The notes beneath the pieces were generated by a model that made no database searches, was not told the DNA's origin, and saw only the letters and a program-made list of their open reading frames with translations. Shown in pieces: positions 15,663 to 23,947 of a stretch of DNA of 64,000 nucleotides. The stretch lies in NCBI RefSeq assembly GCF_002934265.1, contig NZ_PTIX01000005.1, forward strand, positions 186,001 through 250,000, in the 5' to 3' direction. The DNA comes from Actinokineospora auranticolor (GTDB lineage: Bacteria > Actinomycetota > Actinomycetes > Mycobacteriales > Pseudonocardiaceae). The translations under genes were made by a program, and so were the position numbers. Within the stretch, counting starts at the first letter, position 1. Each line of letters opens with the position of its first letter.

Positions 15663-18600
15663 CTATCGGTCGTACGGGCGGCCCGCCCGGTCCCGGGACT
15701 GCCGGAGATCGGCCCGCAGCAGCCTGCTGAGCGGGTCGAAGAGCCTGCGGGCCAGGTCGTCGAGGTCGGCGGTGCTGTGGTTCTCGCGCTCGGGCACGGC
15801 TTTCAGGTGTCTGCTCCCGGTCGCCGCGCCGAGGTCGGATGCCGAGGCCGGGCCCGCCGCGCCGGGGTGGGGCAGCGGCGCGGTGCGTTGGACCGGTGTG
15901 CGCGGTGCGGGTTTGGCCACCTCCGGTGGTTTTCGGGGTGCCGACAGCACTTCGAGGGGTGCTCGTTGGACCGTCGGTGTCGGTTCGTGCGGTTTCGGGG
16001 TTGGCGCGGGCGCGTGGTGGGTGGCGGGGCGCAGGGTGGGGAGCGCGCGCTGCGCCACTCCGAGGGTGGGGGTCGTGTTCATCGTTGTTCTCCCTTGGTC
16101 GGGTCGGCTGAGGACCAGTTTGCCTTCGACGCAAGGGGTGTGGGCCGGATCGGCCGGGGCTGTGGATGGCTTTGAGGTATGTGGATAACTGTCCTGACCT
16201 GCGGAACTGTCCGGGCGGGGGTGGGCGGCGAGGAAGATTCGCCCGATCGGGGGACGGTCGGGTGTGGACTCCGCGCGCGCTTGAGTCCGAAGAGGACGAT
16301 CGACGGTGGGGGCGGTTCGCCGGGGGCGGTTCAGCGCGGGCTGGAGGTTGTCGATCAGCGGCAGGGGAGGGGTGGAGCGTTGAACCGAGTCCGGGTCGCC
16401 TGCTCGTGTGCCCGAGCTGCGTTGCGCGCCGGGGAAGTCGGTCGGCCCGGTGGGTGGGACGCGCGGCGCGGACCGGTCGAGGAGCGGGGATGACTCCCCG
16501 TCGGGCGACTGGGGGCGCGGGCCGGTGACCGGGCTTGAGGGCGTGGCGCCGAGTGGGCGCGCGGTGTGGTGGAGCGGGCTGCGTTGCGCGACAGTCGAGG
16601 CTGTATTGGAGGGCGTGTGGTTGGTCGACGTGGCTTGTGCGGCGGTGTGGTGGGCTGCCGTGGGGGTGGCTACGTGGTCGGGTGATGTTCGTGCGGTGGG
16701 GAGGGGGTACTGGTTGCCGCGGGGCGGAGAGGTGTCCGAGTGGTCGTGCGCGGGTTGGGCCGCGGGGGAGGGGAAATGGGGGGTGCCGAGGGGCGGCCGA
16801 GCGGGGGTGCGTTGTGCGGCCGGGTGATCGGAGGCCGACTTGGCGGTGGGGTGGAGGCCTGTGGTGGAGGGGGATTGGTTGCCGCCGGAAGTTGGGCGGG
16901 CGAGGGGGTGTTGGGCGCCGAGGTGCTGTGGGCCAGGAGTTTGCTCGTCGCTGTGGAGCGGGCGGAGCGGGGAGCGTTGCGCGAGGAGGTGTTCGGATGC
17001 TGGGGGAGGCGGGAGGGGGGTGTCGAAAGGGGATTGCGTGCCGCTGTGGGGCAGGTGGAGTGGGGAGCGTTGCGCGGTGGGGTGCTCGGGTGCCGAGGGG
17101 GCGGTGGGCTGGAGAGGAGTGCTGGAGGGGGATTGCGCGTCGCTGTGAGGCAAAGGGCGTAGTGGGGAGCGTTGGAGGGTGAGGTGGTCGGATGCTGAGG
17201 GGGTGGGCTGGAGAGGAGTGCTGGAAGGGGATTGCGTTTCGCTGTAGGGAGAGTGGGGTGCGGAGCGTTGGACGGTGGGGTGCTCGGATCCCGTGGGAGT
17301 GGTGGGCTGGAGGGGTGTACTGGAGGGGAATTGCGCGTCGCTGTGGGGCGGGCGGAGTGAAGAGCGTTGCGCGGTGAGGTGCTCGGATCCCGTGGGAGTG
17401 GTGGGCCGGAGGGGGGTATTGGAAATGGATTGCGCGTCGCTGTAAGGCGGGCGGACCGAAGTGCGTTGCGCGATGGGGTGCTCGGGCGCCGAGTTGGCGG
17501 TGGAGCGGCGGGGGGTGTGCGTGTCGCTGTGGGGTGGGTGGAGGGAGGTGCGTTGCGTAGTGGTGTGGTCGGATGTTGAGTGAGCGGGGGACTGGTGCTG
17601 TGGGGCAGTAAGGGGCAGATCGCTGTTGTGGGCTGGGGTGCGTTGTGCGGTGGGGTGGCCGGTTGCCGAGGTTGATGGGTTGGTCTGGGAGCGAGGGGGC
17701 CTGGTCGCAGGGACCTGCTCGTCCCTGCGGGGCGGTCCGGCGTCGGCTTGGGATCCAGGGTGCGCGGAGGGGGAAGCGGCAGCGGGGCTGTGTTCGTCGC
17801 TCCCGGCCAGGCTGGATGGGTTGGTTTGGGAGCTGCTGGACGGGGATCGCGCGTCGCGGTGAAGCGGGTGGAGTGAGGTGCGTTGTGCGGCGGGGAGATT
17901 GAGAGCCCGGGTGGAGGAGGGAGTCTGCCCGTCGCTGTTGGACGGAGCGGCCTGGGCGCGTTGTGCGGAGAGGTGGTGGGGGGCCGTGCCGGAAGGGGAT
18001 TGGTGGTCGCCGGAGGTCGGGCGAGCGAGGGCGCGTTGGGCGACGTGCTGGGGAACCGAGCCGGACGGGCTGGTTCGGGACCGCGCGGTGGCGACCGGGA
18101 GATTGGGGGCCGGCTGCGTCGAGGAGTGGAGGCCCGCGGTGGCGGGAGTCTGCTCGTCGCTCCGGGCCGGGCTGGACGGGGTGGGTTGTGCGATGCCCGG
18201 GGAGTGCGCAGGCGGGGCGCCGAGGGGCGGGTGGGCCACGGGGTGATCAAGGGGCGGCGCGGAGGAGCGCGAGTTCGCGTCGGGCTGGGGCGACTCGGTC
18301 CCGCGGGGTGCGGTGGCCGGGGTGCGCTGCGCGACGGGGTGATCGAGTGCCGAGGCCGATCGGGCAGTCGCAGAGGGTCCACCGGGAATGGGCTGGGCGG
18401 GAGCCGGATGGGCGCCGGGTGACGCGGCAGGGCGGCGGTCGGGAGGGGCGGGGCGCGTGCGGGGAGTCCCGGCCGACGTGGTGCCCGGTACCGATCGGCT
18501 GATCCCGCGCATCGTGCCCGCGGGGGCGTCCGCCGACACCGCGTGGCCCACGTCCGTCATCAGGCCGGTCGGGCGCCACGACGCCAGGCTGGGTTTGAAG

Positions 18601-18752
18601 TCCGCCCACTGCCCGGTCCGCTGGATCACGGTCGGCATCGGCGGCGCCGCGCGCCACTCCGACAACGGGGAGACAGGGGACACGGGAGAGGCCGCGGCCC
18701 CGGCGTCCCGGTTCGTCGACCGCTTGCGCCGCCACGGCCACATCCGCGTCAC
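15663..18752 (-). CDS. 1029-aa Pro/Ser/Thr/Gln-rich repeat protein within the eCIS operon
   Basis: The GTG at 18752 overlaps the DUF6760 stop (GTGA) and starts VTRMWPWRRKRSTNRDAGAA; an ATG three codons later is an alternative. The first 110 residues have some order (EWRAAPPMPTVIQRTGQWAD, SLASWRPTGLMTDVGHAVSA). Then comes about 750 residues of low complexity in repeats of about 35 residues, of the pattern EHxxAQRSPLRPxHSDxQSPSSTPLQP. The last 40 residues again look folded: DDLARRLFDPLSRLLRADLR then a basic tail. There are no membrane helices. The conserved ends and repetitive middle suggest an extended, disordered structural or scaffold protein of the particle. Length control or cargo packing are possibilities, not shown. 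Codon bias holds throughout, so it is coding. Confidence 0.8.
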   Translation of the reverse strand: MTRMWPWRRKRSTNRDAGAAASPVSPVSPLSEWRAAPPMPTVIQRTGQWADFKPSLASWRPTGLMTDVGHAVSADAPAGTMRGISRSVPGTTSAGTPRTRPAPPDRRPAASPGAHPAPAQPIPGGPSATARSASALDHPVAQRTPATAPRGTESPQPDANSRSSAPPLDHPVAHPPLGAPPAHSPGIAQPTPSSPARSDEQTPATAGLHSSTQPAPNLPVATARSRTSPSGSVPQHVAQRALARPTSGDHQSPSGTAPHHLSAQRAQAAPSNSDGQTPSSTRALNLPAAQRTSLHPLHRDARSPSSSSQTNPSSLAGSDEHSPAAASPSAHPGSQADAGPPRRDEQVPATRPPRSQTNPSTSATGHPTAQRTPAHNSDLPLTAPQHQSPAHSTSDHTTTQRTSLHPPHSDTHTPRRSTANSAPEHPIAQRTSVRPPYSDAQSISNTPLRPTTPTGSEHLTAQRSSLRPPHSDAQFPSSTPLQPTTPTGSEHPTVQRSAPHSPYSETQSPSSTPLQPTPSASDHLTLQRSPLRPLPHSDAQSPSSTPLQPTAPSAPEHPTAQRSPLHLPHSGTQSPFDTPLPPPPASEHLLAQRSPLRPLHSDEQTPGPQHLGAQHPLARPTSGGNQSPSTTGLHPTAKSASDHPAAQRTPARPPLGTPHFPSPAAQPAHDHSDTSPPRGNQYPLPTARTSPDHVATPTAAHHTAAQATSTNHTPSNTASTVAQRSPLHHTARPLGATPSSPVTGPRPQSPDGESSPLLDRSAPRVPPTGPTDFPGAQRSSGTRAGDPDSVQRSTPPLPLIDNLQPALNRPRRTAPTVDRPLRTQARAESTPDRPPIGRIFLAAHPRPDSSAGQDSYPHTSKPSTAPADPAHTPCVEGKLVLSRPDQGRTTMNTTPTLGVAQRALPTLRPATHHAPAPTPKPHEPTPTVQRAPLEVLSAPRKPPEVAKPAPRTPVQRTAPLPHPGAAGPASASDLGAATGSRHLKAVPERENHSTADLDDLARRLFDPLSRLLRADLRQSRDRAGRPYDR
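16540..18400 (-). repeat. Diverged 100-115 bp tandem repeats inside the 1029-aa gene
   Basis: The coding sequence holds many imperfect tandem units of about 100-115 bp. The clearest run lies at about 16930-17560, where five to six consecutive units share AQR(S/T)xLRPxHSD and SSTPLQPT blocks. Two neighbouring units near 17280 and 17380 share an almost identical stretch on the plus strand containing CTCGGATCCCGTGGGAGTGG. Units further out are more diverged. Copy number probably varies between strains through recombination. There are no spacers of unique sequence, so this is not CRISPR. Confidence 0.85.
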
Positions 18753-18907
18753 CCGCTCCCGTTCATCCGGTTGTTGATCCGCGCGATCTCCCGCACCCAC
18801 GTCCGCCGCTCGTCGTGGGTGAGGTCGAGGATGTCGGCGCGCGGCCAGTGGAAGTGGTAGGCGACGTACGCGACCTCCTCCAGCAGCCGGTCGGCCGCGT
18901 ACGTCAC
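18749..18907 (-). CDS. DUF6760-family small eCIS protein
   Basis: This 52-residue frame starts at a GTG (18907) overlapping the upstream stop and ends at TGA overlapping the next start, so it is coupled on both sides. The product begins VTYAADRLLEEVAYVAYHFH and continues WPRADILDLTHDERRTWVRE, ending RINNRMNGSG. This matches DUF6760, a short alpha-helical protein found in phage-tail-like loci of actinobacteria and cyanobacteria. It resembles the second product of tail assembly chaperone pairs by its position behind the assembly gene. The function is unknown. Confidence 0.85.
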   Translation of the reverse strand: MTYAADRLLEEVAYVAYHFHWPRADILDLTHDERRTWVREIARINNRMNGSG

Positions 18908-19383
18908 GATTCCCCCAGGCGCCCACCGGCCAGTTCGACCTCGAACTCCGAGTCGCAGGCCGGGCAGCGCACGCCCGCCCGGGTGTGGCCCTCGCTGTTG
19001 ACCCGCCGGTAGAACTCCTGCAGGAACGCGATGTCGGTGGCGTACATGCGCTCCACCACCCCGGGGTGGATGTCGGTGACCGTGCCCAGCCGGGTGATGA
19101 CCTGGCTGAGCAGCACCACGCTCAGGTACCCCGGGTTCTCCTTCACCCGCACGTCCACCTGGGGCCGCAGCTCGTCGCGGGCGGTGGCCAGGCGCATGCT
19201 GCCGGTGCGGTGCAGACGGCCCTGCTCGTCCAGGTAGCCGCGGGGGAGCTCGAACTCGAACTCCGTGCGCAGCCCGCCCTCCTCCTCCGACACGGGCGGC
19301 GCGGACACCGGCGCGGGGGTGTCCGGCGCCGACCTGGACGCGAGGGCGTCCAGGTCGGCGACCGACACCGTGCGGCGCCTCAC
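18904..19383 (-). CDS. Phage tail assembly chaperone-like protein with C-terminal CPxC
   Basis: This 159-residue protein starts at a GTG overlapping the tube stop (GTGA). After a variable N-terminus, residues about 45-140 form the conserved domain: FEFELPRGYLDEQGRLHRTG, MRLATARDELRP, NPGYLSVVLLSQVITRLGTV and ATDIAFLQEFYRRVNSE. This pattern is that of the tail-assembly proteins encoded directly after the tube gene in eCIS and in myophages. The last 25 residues contain a lone CPACDSEFEVEL motif, which suggests zinc binding together with the upstream His/Cys or through dimerisation. It probably guides tube polymerisation. Confidence 0.8.
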   Translation of the reverse strand: MRRRTVSVADLDALASRSAPDTPAPVSAPPVSEEEGGLRTEFEFELPRGYLDEQGRLHRTGSMRLATARDELRPQVDVRVKENPGYLSVVLLSQVITRLGTVTDIHPGVVERMYATDIAFLQEFYRRVNSEGHTRAGVRCPACDSEFEVELAGGRLGES

Positions 19384-19820
19384 TCGACCTCGATTCGCTC
19401 GAAGGTGATGGTCGCCTTCTCGTCGGCGCCGGAGGACTGGGTGGCGTTGAGGCCCGGACCCTCCCACTTGCTCACCCAGGCGTCGAAGAGCTGCATGCGC
19501 CGGACGGTGTCGCCCTTGGTGTCCATGACCTCGATGGTCAGGTTCTGCCTGGCGTCCTCGACGTCGCCGTTGAGCAGCGTCTTGTTGATCCACGAGGTGA
19601 ACTCGGGGCTCTTGTCCATGCCGCGGGTGATGGTCACCTCGCCGCCCTTGTGCCCGCCCGGCTGCTTCTTGTTGATCGGCTTGCCGCGGCTGGTCACCTG
19701 CATCGACTCGACCACGTCCTGCTCGACGACCAGCCCGCTGACCTCCTTCACGGACTCGACGGTGACCCCGCCGAGCTGGACGCCGAACCGGTGTGTCGCA
19801 AGGGTGTCGCCCTCGGCCAT
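19380..19820 (-). CDS. Major eCIS inner-tube protein (gp19/Afp1 type)
   Basis: This 146-residue protein starts at ATG 19820 with GAGAGGGG upstream. It matches the major tube family: HRFGVQLGGVTVESVKEVSG, VTSRGKPINKKQPGGHKGGE, ITRGMDKSPEFTSWINKTLL and WVSKWEGPGLNATQSSGADE. Hexamers of this protein stack to form the rigid inner tube driven out by sheath contraction. It follows the sheath gene by 16 bases and overlaps the assembly gene, the usual sheath-tube-chaperone order. Confidence 0.95.
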   Translation of the reverse strand: MAEGDTLATHRFGVQLGGVTVESVKEVSGLVVEQDVVESMQVTSRGKPINKKQPGGHKGGEVTITRGMDKSPEFTSWINKTLLNGDVEDARQNLTIEVMDTKGDTVRRMQLFDAWVSKWEGPGLNATQSSGADEKATITFERIEVE

Positions 19821-19836
19821 GTCGTCTGTGCCCCTC

Positions 19837-21360
19837 TCACTCGTTGATCAGGCTCGTGCTGTCGCTGAACTGCGCCAGCCGGAAGATGACGAACTCCGCG
19901 GGCTTGACCGGCGCGACGCCGATCTCGCACACCACCTGCCCGAGGTCGATGGAGCCCTGCGGGTTGTTCTCCCGGTCGCACTTGACGTAGAACGCCTCCT
20001 CGGCGGTGCGCCCGAACAGCGACCCGCGCCGCCACTCCTCGTGCAGGAACGCGCCGATGTTGCGGCGGATGCTCGACCACAGCCGGTCGTCGTTGGGCTC
20101 GAACACCACCCACTGGGTGCCGACCAGGATCGACTCCTCCAGGTAGTTGAACAGCCGCCGCACGTTCAGGTAGCGCCACGCCGGGTCCGACGACAGCGTC
20201 CGCGCGCCCCACACCCGCACGCCGCGCCCGGCGAAGGCGCGCAGGCAGTTCACGCCGATGGGGTTGAGCAGGTCCTGCTCGCCCTTGCTCAGCGACACCT
20301 CCAGGTCGACCGCGCCGCGCACCACCTCGTTCGCGGGGGCCTTGTGCACGCCGCGCTCGGCGTCGCTGCGCGCCCAGATCCCGGCGACGTGCCCGCTGGG
20401 CGGGACCAGCGTGTTGCGGCCGGTCGGCGGGTCGAACACCTTGATCCACGGGTAGTAGAGGGCGGCGTAGCGGGAGTCGTAGCCCGCCTCGTCGTTGCGC
20501 CACTCCCGCGCGCGCTGCGCGTTGAGCCCGGGCGGGGCGTCGAGGACGGCGACCCGGTCGCCCATCTGCTCGCAGTGCGAGATGGCGGCGAGCTGCACGG
20601 TGCGCACGCCCTCGGCGTCGATGAGGCCGCGCTGGTAGGCGCTCATCAGGTCGGGCATGGCGACCATGGTGATCTCGTCGACGGTCTCGAGACCGCCGAA
20701 GCCGGTGCGCTCGGCGAGGTCGCCGACGTACTCCTGGGCGTCGACCGGGGCGGCCGCCGGGGGCCCGGCGGGCGGCACGGTGACCGACTGCCGCTCCGGC
20801 TTGGCCAGGGTGGTGCCGGGGGCCTCGGTGACCTGGATCAGCCTGGACCGCTCCGCGACCTGGGTGACGACGTAGCTCTTGATGTTCTTGCGGGTGGACA
20901 CCTCGTGCGTCTCCACCACCTTGCCGTCCTGGCTGACCAGCAGCTTGAACCGGTCCTCCGGCGGGTTCTCCCCGTCGGCGTCGGCGACCTGCACGGTCAC
21001 CTCGGAGGTCGCGCCGGGCAGCGCGCTGATCCGCAGCGTGCCCAGCCGCACGGTCTCGCCGGTCGTGGGCTTCTCGGGCACCGACGAGTCGGCGGACCGG
21101 CCGCCGACGCGGACGATGTAGGCGGCGCCGCCACCGTTGGCGAAGTAGCCGTAGACGGCGTGCGCGAGGTAGGTGTGCTCGGTGAAACCGCCGAAGGTCT
21201 GGGTGTACTGGCTCCAGTTGGTGACCAGCGTGGGCCGGTGGAACGGGCCCTCCTCGGCGAAGCCGACGAACGCGGCGACCGCCGTGCCGACGCCCTCGAT
21301 CGGCCTGGCCCCGGTTTGGACCTCCTCCACGTACACGCCAGGGGAGAGGTAGGACGGCAT
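19837..21360 (-). CDS. Contractile tail sheath protein (Afp2/3 type)
   Basis: This 507-residue protein starts at ATG 21360 with AAGGAG at ideal spacing. The N-terminus MPSYLSPGVYVEEVQTGARP is the classic sheath start. It is followed by EGVGTAVAAFVGFAEEGPFH and YFANGGGAAYIVRVGG, and the C-terminal interlocking domain reads LFNYLEESILVGTQWVVFEP, IGVAPVKPAEFVIFRLAQ. A variable surface domain lies at about 120-210. The sheath assembles around the tube and contracts to eject it. It heads the structural block; 179 bases separate it from the divergent DUF4157 gene, and a promoter is expected there. Confidence 0.96.
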   Translation of the reverse strand: MPSYLSPGVYVEEVQTGARPIEGVGTAVAAFVGFAEEGPFHRPTLVTNWSQYTQTFGGFTEHTYLAHAVYGYFANGGGAAYIVRVGGRSADSSVPEKPTTGETVRLGTLRISALPGATSEVTVQVADADGENPPEDRFKLLVSQDGKVVETHEVSTRKNIKSYVVTQVAERSRLIQVTEAPGTTLAKPERQSVTVPPAGPPAAAPVDAQEYVGDLAERTGFGGLETVDEITMVAMPDLMSAYQRGLIDAEGVRTVQLAAISHCEQMGDRVAVLDAPPGLNAQRAREWRNDEAGYDSRYAALYYPWIKVFDPPTGRNTLVPPSGHVAGIWARSDAERGVHKAPANEVVRGAVDLEVSLSKGEQDLLNPIGVNCLRAFAGRGVRVWGARTLSSDPAWRYLNVRRLFNYLEESILVGTQWVVFEPNDDRLWSSIRRNIGAFLHEEWRRGSLFGRTAEEAFYVKCDRENNPQGSIDLGQVVCEIGVAPVKPAEFVIFRLAQFSDSTSLINE

Positions 21361-21539
21361 GCTCGCTCCTTCGCGGTCGGCTGGCCCCAAGCCTCGCGCG
21401 GGCGCGGGCGGCGCGGCAGGTCCGCCGGACCCCGACACCGGGCAGTGGCCATGCCTTTCCGGGCAGGGAAGGCGGGGTGCACCTCTCCGTGCCCCTACCG
21501 CACTGGGGTGGCTGTCGTGGTGCGGGTAGGACTGACCGC

Positions 21540-22052
21540 ATGCGTGAGTACGCCAAGAAGTCCGATGAGACGACCAAGGCACCGACTCGTGCGACAAGTG
21601 CACAGAGGACGCCCACCGACGAGCTGTTGCGTTTGCAGCGCGTAGTGGGCAATCGCGCGGTGGCCGACGGGGGGTTGGTGCACTCTGTGTTGTCCGGTGG
21701 GGGCACACCGCTGGACGCACCCGTGCGCGCGGAGATGGAGTCCCGGATGGGCCACGACTTCTCCGATGTTCGCCTGCACACCGACACCGTCGCGCAGCGG
21801 TCGGCGGAGGAGTTGGGTGCCGCCGCGTACACGTCCGGGAGTCACGTAGTGGTGGGTTCGGGCGGTATGGACATGCACACCCTCGCCCACGAGCTGACCC
21901 ACGTCGTGCAGCAGCGGTCCGGGCCGGTGTCGGGTACGGACAACGGTGACGGCGTGTCCGTGTCGGACCCGTCGGACTCCTTCGAGCGCGCCGCGGAGGC
22001 GAACGCGCACCGGGTGATGTCCGAGCCGATGCCCGACGAGCACGCCGACTGA
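21540..22052 (+). CDS. DUF4157 (eCIS-core) protein, candidate cargo or accessory
   Basis: This 170-residue protein lies opposite to the structural genes, between the sheath and AAA+ ATPase genes. Residues about 55-125 form the DUF4157 domain: LDAPVRAEMESRMGHDFSDV, RLHTDTVAQRSAEELGAAAY, GSHVVVGSGG and LAHELTHVVQQRSG, with the HELTH zinc-metallopeptidase-like motif. The N-terminal segment includes LRLQRVVGNRAV, common in this family. DUF4157 is strongly linked to eCIS loci and often heads toxin or cargo proteins. Here it stands alone with a short acidic tail, so it may be cargo, a cargo chaperone or a protease-like maturation factor. The ribosome binding site is weak (AGGACTG). Confidence 0.88.
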   Translation: MREYAKKSDETTKAPTRATSAQRTPTDELLRLQRVVGNRAVADGGLVHSVLSGGGTPLDAPVRAEMESRMGHDFSDVRLHTDTVAQRSAEELGAAAYTSGSHVVVGSGGMDMHTLAHELTHVVQQRSGPVSGTDNGDGVSVSDPSDSFERAAEANAHRVMSEPMPDEHAD

Positions 22053-22066
22053 CGGCTCGGCGCGGT

Positions 22067-23947
22067 TCAGGCGGGCGTGACCGCCAGCCACGGCCGGAAG
22101 TCCTCGGCCCTGGTCAGGTGCCCCTGCTTGTGGTGCTCCTCGTGGATGGCGGTCATCAGGTCCGCCATCGTCACCGCCCGGTTCCCCGCCGCGGCCAGGT
22201 ACGCCGCCGACACCGCGCACGAGCGGATGGCGCCGCCCGCGAGGTCGAAGCGGGACGCGCACACGTCCAGGTCGAGGTCGTCCGCGCGCGGGATGGCGGG
22301 CCCGAGGCAGGTGTCCCACAGCAGCCTGCGCTGCGCCGCGTCGGGCATCGGGAACGCGGCGATCACATCGAGCCTGCGGGTGAACGCCTCGTCGAGGTTG
22401 GCCCGCAGGTTGGTGGTGAGAATCGCGATGCCGTCGAAGGACTCCATGCGCTGCAGCAGGTACGCCGACTCCAGGTTCGCGTAGCGGTCGCGGGAGTCGC
22501 TGACCGCCGAGCGCTTCCCGAACAGCGCGTCGGCCTCGTCGAACAGCAGCACGCCGTTGACGTCGGCGGCCTCGTCGAAGACCCGTTCCAGGTTCTTCTC
22601 GGTCTCGCCGACGTACTTGTCGACCACGCTCGACAGGTCGACCACGTACAGGTCCATGCCGAGGTCACCGGCCACCACCTCGGCGGCCAGCGTCTTGCCG
22701 GTGCCCGACTCGCCCGCGAACAGCGCCAGCACGCCCCGGCCGCGGCCGCCGCCGGGCCGCATCCGCCAGTCGCCCAGCACGGTGTCGCGGTGCCGGGCGC
22801 GGGCGGCCAGCTCGGCGAGGCGGGTCTTGGCGCGGTCGGGCAGCACGAGGTCGGACCAGGTGACGGCCGGGGTGATCCGCCGGGCCAGCTTGGCCAGCCC
22901 GGCGCCGTTCTGGGTGCGCACCCCCGCCCGCACGTCGGCCGCGGTGACCGCCCGGTTCTCCCGCGCGGCCAGCCGCCGGGCCACCGAGACGGCCGCCCGC
23001 ATCTGGCTCGCGCCGAGCCGGAACGCCGACAGTTCCGCGACCGGCACGTCGAGCCCGTCCAGCGCCTCGGCCCACGCGGGCCCGGTGCCCGCGTCGACCG
23101 GTAGGGGAGTCACCGGCGCCCACCGGGGATCCCACTGGCTCTTACCGTGCAGCACCAAGGGAAGGTCGTGTGCCAGTAACGCGCGCAGCACCGTGGGCGG
23201 CACACCGTCGACCGGTCCCACTACGAGACTCGCACCGCGCAACCGCGCCTCACGCACCAACGGCGCCACCACCTCCGACGGTGCCGACACCATCGACAGG
23301 TCCGCCACCACAGCGGTACCCGCGACCTCGACCTCACCGCGCGAGTACATCGCCCCCACGGGCCGTAGACCGTCCACCCGCGTCCGCACGCGCGTGAACC
23401 CGGCGATGCCCGGATCGACCCGGTCGAGTCCCAACAGGTGGGCCTGCACCCGGTCCGGCACCCGCACCTCGCGGGAGAGGAACGGCTGGTCCTCCCCCAG
23501 GACGTCCACCAGCCCGCCCGTGACCAGCGGCGCGTCGGGCCGGAACCGGAACCGGCCCGGACCGGCCGGGGTCTGCCCGCACAACGCCAAAGCCAGGCCC
23601 ACGGTCGGCCGCCTGCGGGTCACGTCGTCGTTGAGGTAGCCGTAGAGCCGTTCGAACCGGGCGTCGAGATCCGGTGCGAGCGCGATGAGCAGGAACTCCA
23701 TGTCCAGCGCGGTCAACCCGAACGACTCCGCGAGCCGCCCCTCCGCCGTGGGCGGGATATCGGCGGGGACCACAAGAGGCTCGGGAGAGTCCAAGAGGGC
23801 ACGGACAGCCTCATCCGTGATGTAGAGGCCACGGTACGGGTCGGTGAGGTTCGGGTCCTGACTTTGCCTGTCCGCCACGGTCTTCCGCACACGGCGTTCC
23901 ACCGCGCCCAAACGCGCCCACAGCCCGGTCAGGTCGTCTTCGGTCAC
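22067..23947 (-). CDS. AAA+ ATPase of the eCIS (Afp15 type)
   Basis: This 626-residue protein has an N-terminal winged/helical region (LAESFGLTALDMEFLLIALA, RFERLYGYLNDDVTRRRPTV) and an inactive first ATPase-like domain. A C-terminal AAA+ domain follows, with Walker A GESGTGKT at about residue 415, Walker B GVLLFDEADALFG, sensor AILTTNLRANLDEAF and arginine finger RRLD. Such ATPases are universal in eCIS and act in particle assembly or membrane release. The GTG start overlaps the DUF4255 stop. The stop faces the DUF4157 gene with 14 bases between them. Confidence 0.95.
   Translation of the reverse strand: MTEDDLTGLWARLGAVERRVRKTVADRQSQDPNLTDPYRGLYITDEAVRALLDSPEPLVVPADIPPTAEGRLAESFGLTALDMEFLLIALAPDLDARFERLYGYLNDDVTRRRPTVGLALALCGQTPAGPGRFRFRPDAPLVTGGLVDVLGEDQPFLSREVRVPDRVQAHLLGLDRVDPGIAGFTRVRTRVDGLRPVGAMYSRGEVEVAGTAVVADLSMVSAPSEVVAPLVREARLRGASLVVGPVDGVPPTVLRALLAHDLPLVLHGKSQWDPRWAPVTPLPVDAGTGPAWAEALDGLDVPVAELSAFRLGASQMRAAVSVARRLAARENRAVTAADVRAGVRTQNGAGLAKLARRITPAVTWSDLVLPDRAKTRLAELAARARHRDTVLGDWRMRPGGGRGRGVLALFAGESGTGKTLAAEVVAGDLGMDLYVVDLSSVVDKYVGETEKNLERVFDEAADVNGVLLFDEADALFGKRSAVSDSRDRYANLESAYLLQRMESFDGIAILTTNLRANLDEAFTRRLDVIAAFPMPDAAQRRLLWDTCLGPAIPRADDLDLDVCASRFDLAGGAIRSCAVSAAYLAAAGNRAVTMADLMTAIHEEHHKQGHLTRAEDFRPWLAVTPA

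Noticed and set aside
16540..18400. Possible CRISPR-like array of about 100-bp repeats
   Set aside because: Repeats are contiguous, diverged and in frame with a coding sequence, without unique spacers and without cas genes.
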